A stretch of 64,000 nt of DNA from Rhipicephalus microplus (lineage: Eukaryota; Arthropoda; Arachnida; Ixodida; Ixodidae): contig NC_134700.1 of assembly GCF_043290135.1 (NCBI RefSeq), positions 158,940,053 through 159,004,052 of the forward strand. Direction: 5' to 3'. The number at the start of each line of letters is the position of its first letter. The stretch's first letter is position 1. The notes under the pieces were generated by a model. The model saw nothing but the letters and a program-made list of their open reading frames with translations. It was not told where the DNA came from and searched no databases. Both the position numbers and the translations under genes were made by a program. This document shows positions 42,160-51,707 of the stretch, in pieces.

Positions 42160-43561
42160 GATGTCACGCAGATGCCGACTGCTTATCTCGTCTTCCATCT
42201 CCGACTGTGGATGTTGATGATGCTGATTTCGACAACTACCTGGCCGCAATCTCATCCAACTTCCCAAATTTGGACGTCTTCCGTCACGAATAACAGCGTG
42301 ACCCTTCGCTGAAACCAATGATTGATGTGGCTCGTAGCTCTAAACGCGCCACGCCCTTCGTGATTCATGACGCCCTACTATATCGCAAGAATTACTCCAG
42401 CCATGGTTCCACACTACTCCTCGTCGTGCCAGAATGCCTGCGTCTTGCGGTATTCCAAGCCTTGCACGATGACATCACGTCTGGGCACCTTGGATTTGCC
42501 CGAACGCTTCACCGTGTCCGACAACGTTTTTACTGGCCTCGACTCTGGAAGACCACCAAGCACTACGTCGCAAGTTGTGATGTCTGCCAATGGCACAAAC
42601 AACCTACCACACCATTGGCCGGCCCACTGCAGCCGGTTAAGCCACCGACATCATCATTCGAAAAAGTCGGCATAGATTTACTGGGCCCTTTCCCCAAGTC
42701 TACCACCGGCCGCCGCTGGATTATTGTGTGCGTAGATTACCTGACGCAGTATACTGAAACAATGGCGGTTGGTTCAGCCACATCATCTGATGTGTCATGG
42801 TTTCTTCTACACTCGATCATACTTCGTCACGGGGCCCCTCGTGTGGTGATAAGTGATCGCGGCTGACAGTTTACCGCTGACGTTGTCGAAGAGTTGCTAC
42901 GGCTTTGTGGGTGTCAGTATCGCCATTCCACGCCATACCACCCTCAGACCAACGTCCTCACTGAGTGAACCAATCCTACCATCATCAACATGCTTTCAAT
43001 GTACGTCGCAGCGGATCACAAGAACTGGGATGCCGTATTACCTTTTGTTACATACGCCTTTAATACCGCGAAACAGGAATTCTTGGGTTATACGCCTTTC
43101 TTTCTTCTCTATGCTCGTCATCCCTAAAGTTTCCTTGACACCATACTTCCTTTATCGACGAACGAAAACGCCTGTGTCGTGCCTACTTTGTGTCGCGCCG
43201 AAAAAGCTCGTCTACTTGCTCGGCTCCGAACTCTTTCCGCCCACGCTTGCGCGAAAGACCATTACGTTGAAAACACCCGCCCGTGACTTTCGCTACAGGT
43301 GATTTGGTCTGGCTGTGGACCCCCGTTCGAAAGAAGGGACTTTGCCAGAAGTTTCTTTCTAAGTACTCAGGACCATTCGTCATTACTCAGTGCCTAAGTA
43401 ACATCACTTACGCTGTTGCGAAAGTGACAGCTCAGAACCAACGTTCGCGCAAGACGCAAATTGTGTGTTCACATTGCCCGATTGAAGCCCTACAACAACC
43501 GATCGCTTCTACTCGCTCGGTGAGCTTTGTCTGGCCCGGAGGGAAATGTAACGCGGACTGA
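42160..43561 (+). pseudogene. Integrase of Gypsy element 3 (broken)
   Basis: The zinc-binding HHCC domain is intact (HDDITSGHLGFARTLHR, CDVCQWHKQ). DDE core: VGIDLLGPFPK and VISDRG are followed by TGA at 42864. YHPQTNVLTE, holding the Glu, is followed by TGA at 42966. The DHKNWDAVLPFVTYAFNTA helix follows. After RHP a stop and frame change lead to the C-terminal module (GDLVWLWTPVRKKGL, KYSGPFVITQ) at 43283-43561. Confidence 0.85.
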
Positions 43562-43670
43562 AAGAGCGAGGAAGTAGAAGAGATCGGACGCTCTCGAGTG
43601 ATGGTGATTCGGCAGTGACGGTAGAGCGCTGACATTTTGCAGTGTAAATAAACCCATCACATCCGTAACA
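43547..43670 (+). repeat. 3' LTR of Gypsy element 3
   Basis: 124 bp, TGTAACGCGG to ATCCGTAACA. It keeps the intact first bases that the 5' LTR has lost. Includes AATAAA (GTAAATAAACCC) near its end. Confidence 0.9.
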
Positions 43671-43728
<58 letters not shown>

Positions 43729-43737
43729 GTGTGTGTG
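43671..43737. repeat. (AT)n(TG)n microsatellite
   Basis: Six TA units followed by about 28 TG units with one C. It separates Gypsy element 3 from the second gag-only element. Confidence 0.95.
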
Positions 43738-43970
43738 TGTGACATATGAAGCCATGGTAGGAGAAGCATATGAGAAAGAAGTTAGAATGGAAGGAACATG
43801 GTGTATGAGCCACGCTACATCTCCGACATCTAGCGTCACACAAGTCGACAGGTTGAAGACCTCGCAGCCACTTCATCAACCGGCCATCATCATCAAAAGA
43901 CTTCAGCAAGACGCAGTGACCAAACGTGGACCACAGAAGTGCATCCCCACTCAACACCGGGACAAGCATC

Positions 43971-45070
43971 ATGACGGAACCATCAGCTGACCTTCCCATT
44001 CCCAAGTACACTGGAGAAGCGGACGATGGACCCGTGCAGGACTGGTTCGACCTATGCGAGCTCCACGCTACCGCTGCACCTTGGTCGGAATGGGAGATAG
44101 CCATCAATTTCATTGACTACATCTATGGTGAGGCTTTCAAATTCTACCTCACTCATATCTCCGAAAACGACGAATCTTGAAAAAAATATTAGAGAAGAAA
44201 TGATCATCCGATTAAAAAATTACGATGAATATTTGCATACAACCCATCTTAGTTGTCACAACGAGCAGCAGTTTTCACACATTGGAACACCCAGTGCACC
44301 ATACTCACCGTCTCGCACACTTGGCCCACCACCTGGTTTTCTGTCATTTCGTCGTTCGATTGCTCACAACGCCCACCTCATGCCTCGCACGCTCGCTGCG
44401 GTTAATATGGAGCTGAGAAAATTGGAAGGTAATCAGCCAGGCCCTGGCCCTTCTGTGCAGATGCATGTGTCAGAACAGCTCAACTAATTAGTTACTCAGA
44501 AAGAGAAAAATTTCTGATTGGAATCTGACCAAAACACGTCTGCTGTGTTGGCACCATCTGGTGCACAGACACCTGAAAGTCCAAACAGCACAAAAGGCTC
44601 AGTAGCATCAGTTCTTGCACATTACCAGTTGCCAAAAGCGTCCGTGAGGAAAGACATCACAGAAGCATTTGAAAGGCTTTCTAGCAAAGATGGCACACTA
44701 CCAAGCAAGCACGACAAGCAAGTCAACAACTCACCGTGCACCAGCTACCTACTGGACACATCAATTATTAGAGCAGAAAATGAACGCCATGTTCCAAAAG
44801 CGGCTCCACTTACGCAATATCCTGAGAAACATACGCAAGTTCAGCACAGGCAAGTCGACCAGCTTTCACTATTACAACTGATCCTCCGTCAAGAACGACA
44901 ACCAACTAAAACTTCGTCGGAAACACAATCGCAGTTAAAAGCACGACGTTACAAAGCAAGCCCATTAAAGCAAAGACGAACACAAGACGTGAGGCATCTT
45001 CACATGAAGGATCGTCACGAGAAAAGCATTCTGCGCAAGAAATCAGAACTACGTCTTCAATTACAGCACT
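43971..45070 (+). pseudogene. Gag-like gene of gag-only element copy 2 (broken)
   Basis: The ATG at 43971 starts MTEPSADLPIPKYTGEADDG, matching copy 1. GPVQDWFDLCELHATAAPWS and YGEAFKFYLTHISENDES follow. A TGA at 44178 replaces the Trp of copy 1, and the frame changes nearby. The continuing frame has SRTLGPPPGFLSF and AHNAHLMP, then after two stops near 44485-44520 APSGAQTPESPN, DKQVNNSP and a Lys/Arg-rich tail, all in the order of copy 1. No protease or RT sequence lies between it and the polypurine tract. Confidence 0.8.
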
Positions 45071-45493
45071 AACACCTCAGCAAACACCGAAAAAGATAAG
45101 AAGTCACCAGTTCCTCCCCACAAAGATTAAGACGCCATCTTATCAGCATACGACAACGAGAATGCGCTCATGAAAGACAGTGACGCCTACAAAGACACAG
45201 CTACTGAACCTGCAAGACCTTCCAACATCATCCAGTCTTTACAAGCATGCAAGCTGTTCCATCAGCGATTACTACGCTCAGGACATGCTGTCCTGAACAT
45301 AACAGCCAGCCATGCCTACCAGAGTTCTCGTTCATATCTTCGTACTGCTACCCTCTCCTGTGAATTTTTTTTCTGTGTGCGCCAGTTTACGAAACGGCCT
45401 TGTGCCATGGAAATGTTGCGTGTTTTAACATTTTCTGCTTATAAGACTCTGCTTCTTCATGTTTTTTTTTGCTTGTAACACTAGAATTCTTTT

Positions 45494-45509
45494 GGGGGGA
45501 GGGGAATTA
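45494..45509 (+). promoter_or_regulatory. Polypurine tract of gag-only element copy 2
   Basis: GGGGGGAGGGGAATTA immediately before the TGTGACG of the 3' LTR. Confidence 0.75.
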
Positions 45510-45546
45510 TGTGACGTATGAAGCCATGATAAGAGAAGCGAGAATG

Positions 45547-45548
<2 letters not shown>

Positions 45549-45591
<43 letters not shown>

Positions 45592-45610
45592 CATACATAC
45601 ATATATATAT
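45549..45610. repeat. (AT)n(ACAT)n microsatellite
   Basis: A TA run followed by CATA units. It replaces the rest of the 3' LTR of gag-only copy 2. Confidence 0.95.
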
Positions 45611-45642
45611 TTCAAAAAAGAAGTTTTGCGGGTCCGGTGCAC

Positions 45643-45780
45643 ATATAATCAAGAAATAAAGGAGCACACTTACTCAAATTGGATACTTTTTACTCTACGT
45701 TTTGGCCGTGCCACGGCCGAAACATAGAGTGAAAAAGTATCCAATGTTCGTAAGTGTGCTGCTTTATTTTTTGATTATAT
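45643..45780. repeat. 138-bp foldback element
   Basis: Arms of about 68 bp meet near 45711 (GGCCGTG, then CCACGGCC). Outer ends are ATATAATCAAGAAATAAAG and its inverse. There are about eight mismatches, no loop to speak of and no coding potential. It is bounded on the right by another (AT)n. Confidence 0.8.
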
Positions 45781-46579
45781 ATATATATGTAAGCTGTTCT
45801 GTTTCTGAAGTAATGATCATATAAAAAACATGTCAGAAGCAACAAAACTGTTTTTAAACTGAGAATTACACGTAGCTTACACGAAAACCTGGATAGTCTT
45901 AGGATTAGTGTTGGCAAAAGACATTTGAAGGTAGCTGTATGTTGTGAATTTTGAAAAATCATCACATATGCACATATGACTGTGATGAGTCTACTTCATT
46001 AGGTTTCTGCTTATCATCTCACAATTTTGTGAGGCACTTAAAAAACTGCAATTGATCATTTGCAGAAATTGCCTTCTGCTTGTGTTCATCACATATTGTG
46101 CAATTTATTTTATTTGTGCCAAAATCTCATCATATGGTCTGTTAGGGTGTTGGATCCTGTTGTTGCGCTATTGTAGTAATAGATGTGAAAACTTGAGGCT
46201 GTGCAAGTGGCAACGAAAACTTTTTGCTTTGTTTGCTACCGATGACTTGCCCGATTCGAAGGACTGTGGTTGGCTTTCCTTTCTTTGTCCGTTATGATAC
46301 CAGTTGGGCAGTGTACTGTTGTGCAGTGGGTGCTTTTCATTTGTATTGAAAATTGCCGAGGTCGCTGCATCCTGTAGGACTTGTTGCAATAGTGGTGGTA
46401 GATATATAAAAGAAATTGGGGGTTAGGAGGCAGAATAACGCAGACTAATTCCACCTTTATGCTTTTTAATATCGCTCTTGTGTGTTTCATTAATTGCAAA
46501 TAATTCTTATTGCCCATTTTCTTTATTTCTTCTTTTTAATTGTGACTGTTTTCTTTCACCCATTCTCCACAGATTCCAG
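45781..46579. other. End of the large intron before the last exon
   Basis: AT-rich, without recognised repeats. The last 50 bases are T/C-rich (GACTGTTTTCTTTCACCCAT) and form the acceptor of the last exon. Confidence 0.4.
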
Positions 46580-46836
46580 ACATTGTGAAGAATGAGCACG
46601 GCGAGGCCCCCACATATGCCTCGCTGGGCTACTCACCATCCCTGTCTCCCGCGGATGTCGGCGCTAAGAGCCAGCACCATCACCAGCACCATCACCAGCC
46701 GCTTCAGCACCAGCCACCGTCACACCTCCAGCATCAGCACCTGCATCACCATCACCACCACCACGAGCATTACCACACCATGCAGGTGCCTATGCCCTGT
46801 GGTACCGCCCCCTACGCATGGCATCACCCTGCCTGA
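46580..46836 (+). CDS. Last exon of the putative forkhead-type gene, His-rich
   Basis: Two bases complete the split codon from 18862, then 84 codons and TGA at 46834-46836. The reading is IVKNEHGEAPTYASLGYSPS followed by a segment with more than 25 His, including seven in a row, mixed with Gln and Pro, and ending APYAWHHPA. Acceptor choice rests on phase: the AG at 46579 keeps the frame, whereas the AG seven bases upstream (46572) would give a stop after eight codons. Low-complexity His/Gln tails are common in developmental transcription factors. With the other four exons the coding total is 729 nt, exactly 243 codons. Confidence 0.65.
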
Positions 46837-48270
46837 AGGAATGCGTTGTCCGTGCTACCCAAGCTCGACGACGCTCCTTCACGCCTGTGGACAAGGACTC
46901 CATTCAGCAGGTGACCGTTAGGGGCCTCACTGTGATGATGTCACGCTATACACACCACCGCGCCTACCTCCCAATCATTGCTGGCCTCCTAGAAGGAGAT
47001 ATATATATATACACACACGCACACACGCTATAGGGCAGCAGCAGGACTGCTCGTCGCGTTATTGCCGTCTGTCATAGTGTCGCCTTTCTTGTGGTCGTTA
47101 CGTCCACGGACGAAGGCACGCTGGTAAAATTGGCAGAGACCTTGCCGTGTCGTCTGTGATTACTGCCTACAGACTTTCTAAAACATCTTGGTGCGGAGAA
47201 TGGTGAACCTTGCTCATGTGGCAGTCGACTGTTGCCGTGCCCCCTTCTGCTCGAGAACCTTTCGGAACGGGCAGAGACCTCGGAGCACCCTCAGACGAAA
47301 GGTTTGGGTTTACTGGGAAATCGCTCTTGTGTGTGTGTGTGCAAGCTGCCACCGCCATGGAGCTGAATTCTTCCTCAGCACGGTTTCAGTGCTGCGGGCT
47401 AGTGTTGGATAGAGTGGCACAAGCGTGCCCTGTGTTTGCACATACCATATTCTCTTGCCGGAAGAAACCTCAATGGAACAGACTCTCTTGTACAGTGGCA
47501 GTAGTCGCGCCTTGCAAGTATTTTACCCATATCACATTTGTTTTTCCTGAATGTACCAGCAACACTTGTTAGGCACTGCAAGGTGTGCTGCTGGAATTCG
47601 CTCGAGAGACTATCAGTTACAAATGACTTCAGATACTGTCAAGCAAGCCTTCTAAAGACCTGTTATTGTGAAATATGGCTCTGATACAGCACGTAATATA
47701 CAATTCACTTGTTAACTCTTTCGCTGTTTCCGAAGTACAGTTGTTCCTCTTCGAATATTATATATCACCTATTATGAGGAAAAATGGGCAAATCAGTCAG
47801 GACCCAGCTAACCTGCACAGTACTTATTAAAAATTGAAACAAGGCCTGTGGAAATGCTATTCATCTTCGTTAAAAGGATGTGGAAATAACTTTGAATAAA
47901 AGCAAGATTTGACTTCGGTTAAAGTGCTAGTGATAACTTATAAAATGCTTTAGGCTTTAAAATTTACGATACTTCGTACACACAATCTGGTATTCGCCTG
48001 GTGTGTGACTGATGTCGGCGCTTCGAACCGTGCCTGCATGACGTCAGAGCGGGAATTCGTGCTGTTGTCTGCTATGTAGGCCCAGCGCCGTGTGGAAACC
48101 ACCGTTATGGTAAAACTTAACGAAGAAGCAGTTCAGTGGTTGTCTTGTGTGTGGTGGCTATTGACGCTGTTCAAAGAACTGTGGGTCTTCACTTTTGACT
48201 TTCATTTTGGAAGTAAAGCTCTTCGTTTCTTAGACCTGTGGCTACTTGTCTCCACGACGAGTGCTGTGCA
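46837..48270 (+). other. Probable 3' UTR and flank of the forkhead-type gene
   Basis: Follows the stop codon. The first AATAAA seen is at 47895-47900. A short (AT)n(AC)n tract lies near 47000. The extent of the transcript cannot be decided from sequence alone. Confidence 0.35.
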
Positions 48271-48564
48271 ATGGTAAAGTACTGCTGTGTGCCTCCTTGT
48301 ACTTCATGTGCCCGTGAAAAGGGCGTTGGCATTCAGAACTGTCCTAAGGACCCGAAACTGAAGAAGAAGTAGATAGTCAAGCTCAGAATGGGAAGGCAAC
48401 CCACGCCTTCATCGACCGTGTGCAGCAAGCTCTTTGCTGACAGTGACTTGCCACACCTGCCATACGCGCCACTTTTCAGTAAGCTTGTAACCATGTTTGA
48501 GTGCCTCACCAGTACTTCAGCCGGTACATGTATACAGGCTATAAGCATAAACGACTTACACTAG
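48271..48564 (+). pseudogene. THAP zinc-finger domain gene or transposon relic (nonsense mutation)
   Basis: The ATG at 48271 is followed by MVKYCCVPPCTS, then NCPKDPKLKKK, a TAG where THAP domains have their invariant Trp, IVKLRMGRQPTP, and TVCSKLFADSDL, where the usual CSxHF His is Leu. The spacing fits the THAP C2CH finger (C-x4-C, FP.D, W, C-x2-H). The frame goes on to TAG at 48562 with no further domain. THAP fingers occur in host factors and in P-element transposases. Two key residues are lost, so the finger is not functional. The downstream part is missing. Confidence 0.65.
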
Positions 48565-49976
48565 GTTCGATGCCATCCTGAAAATTGCCGCCAAGGCTCC
48601 TAGACAGGGAACCAAGGGTGGGGCCTCTGAATCATCTCACTGCAGCTGAACTGCGCAGGATATCTGCGATTATGGCTTAATTTGGTTGCTGTATGTACAT
48701 ACATAGTTGAATCAGGAAGACAACCGCATGTCTATGCGCCACTCATTATGAATTCATAAGCGAAATCTGCTGCATTTATTAAGTGCACATTGTATAAAGG
48801 TTTTCATCTCAGGATGTGCAGACATTCCTTAAAAATTGGAGTTCCTTAAGCTTTTCGTTATGTCTCTTGCATCAACAGAAACTTGATTAGCCCTCGTTTG
48901 CCATGTTAATCTCTGCAGTCCTGTGTGCGGAATATATAATTAGCGATAAGTGTTTGTTATATTTTGATCCCGAAGCGATGTCCTTGTGCGGCATTACTAG
49001 GAAATACGTCAGAATATTGTTCTCACTGAACCAACATAACTGGGACAAACCGTAGTCATTTTTCGTCGGCAAAGTTGTGCAGCAAGGCGGTACTTGCCCA
49101 CTCCCCCAGGCATACAAGCACCTGCTCTCAAGCTGCCTCCCCCCCCCTTTCATTTCTGCAAAACAACACGAGCTTGCACCTTCAAGGCAAAACCCTGCTG
49201 GTGACCATGACAGCACTTTGTGCATGAATATCCCAAATTTGGTAATTTTATGCTATTTTGCATATCTAGCAAATGCTGTGAATGATCGATTGACTACCAT
49301 TGCAGCAATTTAAACAGCTGCTCTACAGTAATTATCTCGTGTTGTTTGTGAATGCCAGAATGAATCAGCAATTATAACAAATTTCCTCATTTTCACTGTC
49401 ACCAGCGATGCACTGCAGAAAAACACACCCTAAGGAGAAGGGCATGCCTGCCCTTTTCATTAGCATAGTTGTGAAAGCTAACCCACTTTCCACAGGCGAG
49501 GCGCAGAGCAGTACTTCACCATTGCACTGCATTTACCGCAGAGAAAAAATATATTTGTTTGTTCCAGAGAAACTGAGTGATCATTATTCATCATGAACTC
49601 GCTTGCTATGGAGACGTTATGTGGGAAGTTCGCAAGTCTACTTGTTTGCAGGACCAGAGCTTTGATGGTGATGCGATCTACGGTGACAACCTACTTGGGA
49701 TTTAACAATGTGGCCTGTGGCGTACACTGCCGCACCCTCAATGAGACAGCACAACATTTCGCAAGCTATATCTACATACTTGTATATCCTGGAGAAAGGC
49801 ACGTTAACTGGAATACCGAAAGAAGCACCTGAGGAGTTCCTTTTCTAAAAGAGCCAAGTCCACTTTAAGTAAAACTGTACTGATAGAACGGTGGCACCTG
49901 CTGAATAAATGTTTTTGTCATGGTACGCATGTCACCAAAAGATTTTATGGGAGCATTGAAATAAAAGTTGACGTGA
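48565..49976. other. No recognisable feature
   Basis: AT-rich, with unconserved small frames. A poly-C run near 49139 and an AATAAA at 49905 were noted; neither could be assigned. Confidence 0.35.
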
Positions 49977-51707
49977 TTATTTTGCCAGATATGAATCGAA
50001 GTAAGAGAGGCCACTGGGTGCAGAGACCAAATCTAGATGTGGACAGGAGTGTCTTCTTGGCAACGCGCACTCTTCCTGTTTGTCGACTCCCCTTTCTTGA
50101 TCTTGGAATCTGCTGAAAACATTGGAAAAATACTTGAGCTCTTCATGCTGCTGCCACCACTCCGCGAAGTGTTTAACGAGGAGACCCATAACGTCTTTCA
50201 CCTTGAGGGGGTTCAAGTTGGCCAGTTGCAAACCACACCTCTCTAGGGCACCTGGCAAATCCTTCCCTTTTTGCAGCACTTGAACAAAATTAGACACAGA
50301 GAACCTATAATGTGGCTCTGCTCGAACTTCTGGGCTTCGTCTGTTGGCGTTAAGCTGCATATAAAAAACTTTAACCATCCTAATCTTAAAGGGCAGGCTC
50401 AATGTGGGCTTCAATACTTGCATTGCATAGGCATTCCAGTCGTAGACATTCCAGTGCTTTCCAAGCTTCAAAACTGTGCCATGTTTGGCAAAAATTTTTT
50501 TGTAGGCATCTGGGTTCAGTATTTCTCCATGCTTCCTTGTGTCTTTCTCAATCCTACCGAAGACTCGGTCAGGCGGCAAGAAGCTGTGACCAGTGACAGG
50601 GAATACTAGAGTGGTTTTCAACACCTGAGCAGGAGCTTCATTTTTGAGCAACCAGAGAAGCATCCCTAACGTGGTGAAATTTTCGTTCTGGCCAACACAG
50701 CTGTCGGCTGCCAAATGAACTTCTTGGACTCTCTTGTAACTGCGGCTTCGAAGTGTGCTGTGCAGAGCGCTGGCCACCTCATTTCTTCCTTTAGCACTCT
50801 CGTCCTCACTGCAAGTATAACAGTGAACACCATGCTTGGGCACTGACTTATCTTCTTGATTTTGTACCATGCAGAAGTGGTATTGGTAAAGTTGCCGGCT
50901 GTAGTATAGCTGCTGGTCAGGAATTTTAGGCATCGCTTGGGTTTTGCTGGCAATCGAAGGAAAGGGTCATCAGATTTGTTCGTCTTTCCTTCAAGAGAGC
51001 GTAGAACGCCTTGTATTTCAATTCGTGCACACGTTGCTCCGTGATTGCTTTTTGCTTCTGTACAGGGTCAGAGACCGTTTTCAGGTAGTGTGCATTTCTC
51101 AGGCATACTGAACACACGTCTGTCTGTGGCGTTCCAAAAGAAAGGTTGAACTTTGTCCGAAAAATGCCATGACAAAAGCCGTACTTCGCTTGCGTATTAT
51201 TCAGAGCTTGAGCATTGTACATGCTCCAAGCATTCCTAATGCTTTCTAGCTCGGGTGGAAGTTAAAGCTTCTTCGTCTTCTGTTGAGAGTAATGCGCCTC
51301 TCTAGCGCGAAGGTGCTTTATAAATGAAACTACGGCTGCGCGCTTGTGACCATACTTCCTTGCTTTGTGGTCGCCGCCTTGATTTTCAGGCTTGGTTTGA
51401 CCTTTTTTATGCTTGTGCTTCAACAATCTTGTGACGGTACTGTGACTAATTCCTAGCACAGCACAAAACATATCGCGATACACTGGAATTACTTTTCCGC
51501 GTCGAGGCGTATCTTGTATGTCGCTGAGAGCCTACGGGGGAGCGTGTATCCAATGTTCTCCGGCGCTTCGCAGGTTCCGAGGAGCAAAACATTAAAATAA
51601 AAGCACCACGCTGTTGTTTCGGAAGTCCCAGGAATTTGTCCTTGAAACTTCTTACGGAAGTTGTCGAAACAAAAGAGCACTTCAACATTTTTTTCTTGTG
51701 CTCGCAC
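49977..51707 (-). pseudogene. DUF7869-type transposon protein (frameshifts and one stop)
   Basis: Four minus-strand pieces line up in order. 51707-51490: DNFRKKFQGQIPGTSE, RRLSATYKIRLDAEK. 51483-51262: MFCAVLGISHSTVTRLL, RAREAHYSQQKTKKL, then TAA. 51255-50926: LPPELESIRNAWSMYNAQ, FNLSFGTPQTDVCSVCLR, MTLSFDCQQNP. 50933-49977: an open 318-codon frame with PDQQLYYSRQLYQYHF, VHLAADSCVGQNENFTTLGM, FPVTGHSFLPPDRVFGRIEK. The last piece is the DUF7869-like domain with the DSCxGQN motif, found in many animal repeat-borne genes and thought to be transposase-like. One in-frame stop and two frameshifts separate the pieces; the C-terminal domain itself is intact. Confidence 0.75.

Larger units (their letters stand above)
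38437..43670 (+). mobile_element. Ty3/Gypsy LTR retrotransposon 3, full length, broken
   Basis: Both LTRs are 124 bp (38437-38560 and 43547-43670) and differ at about ten sites, four of them in the first six bases of the 5' LTR. The PBS is TGGTGGAGGTGC at 38565; the polypurine tract is GGAGGGAAA before 43547. The order is gag, protease, RT, RNase H, integrase. Inactivation is by point stops (gag TAG and TGA, RT TAA, integrase TGA twice) and a few frameshifts. The protease DTGA, RT YLDD and intact CCHC knuckle remain. It sits between (AT)n and (AT)n(TG)n, so no target duplication can be defined. Confidence 0.9.
43738..45548 (+). mobile_element. Gag-only LTR retroelement, copy 2 (TR-GAG-like)
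   Basis: The 5' LTR is 43738-43840 (103 bp, TGTGACA to CGTCACA). The 3' LTR begins at 45510 (TGTGACGTATGAAGCC) but is lost after 39 bp in an (AT)n run. The leader shares CAAGTCGACAGG with copy 1. A polypurine tract GGGGGAGGGGAATTA precedes the 3' LTR. The Gag frame is homologous to copy 1 along its length but broken. It is clearly a different, older member of the same family rather than a duplicate of copy 1. Confidence 0.8.

Noticed and set aside
43490..44113. 207-codon minus-strand frame with Thr-His repeats
   Set aside because: It crosses the (TG)n tract, an LTR and the start of a gag gene in antisense; it is a shadow.
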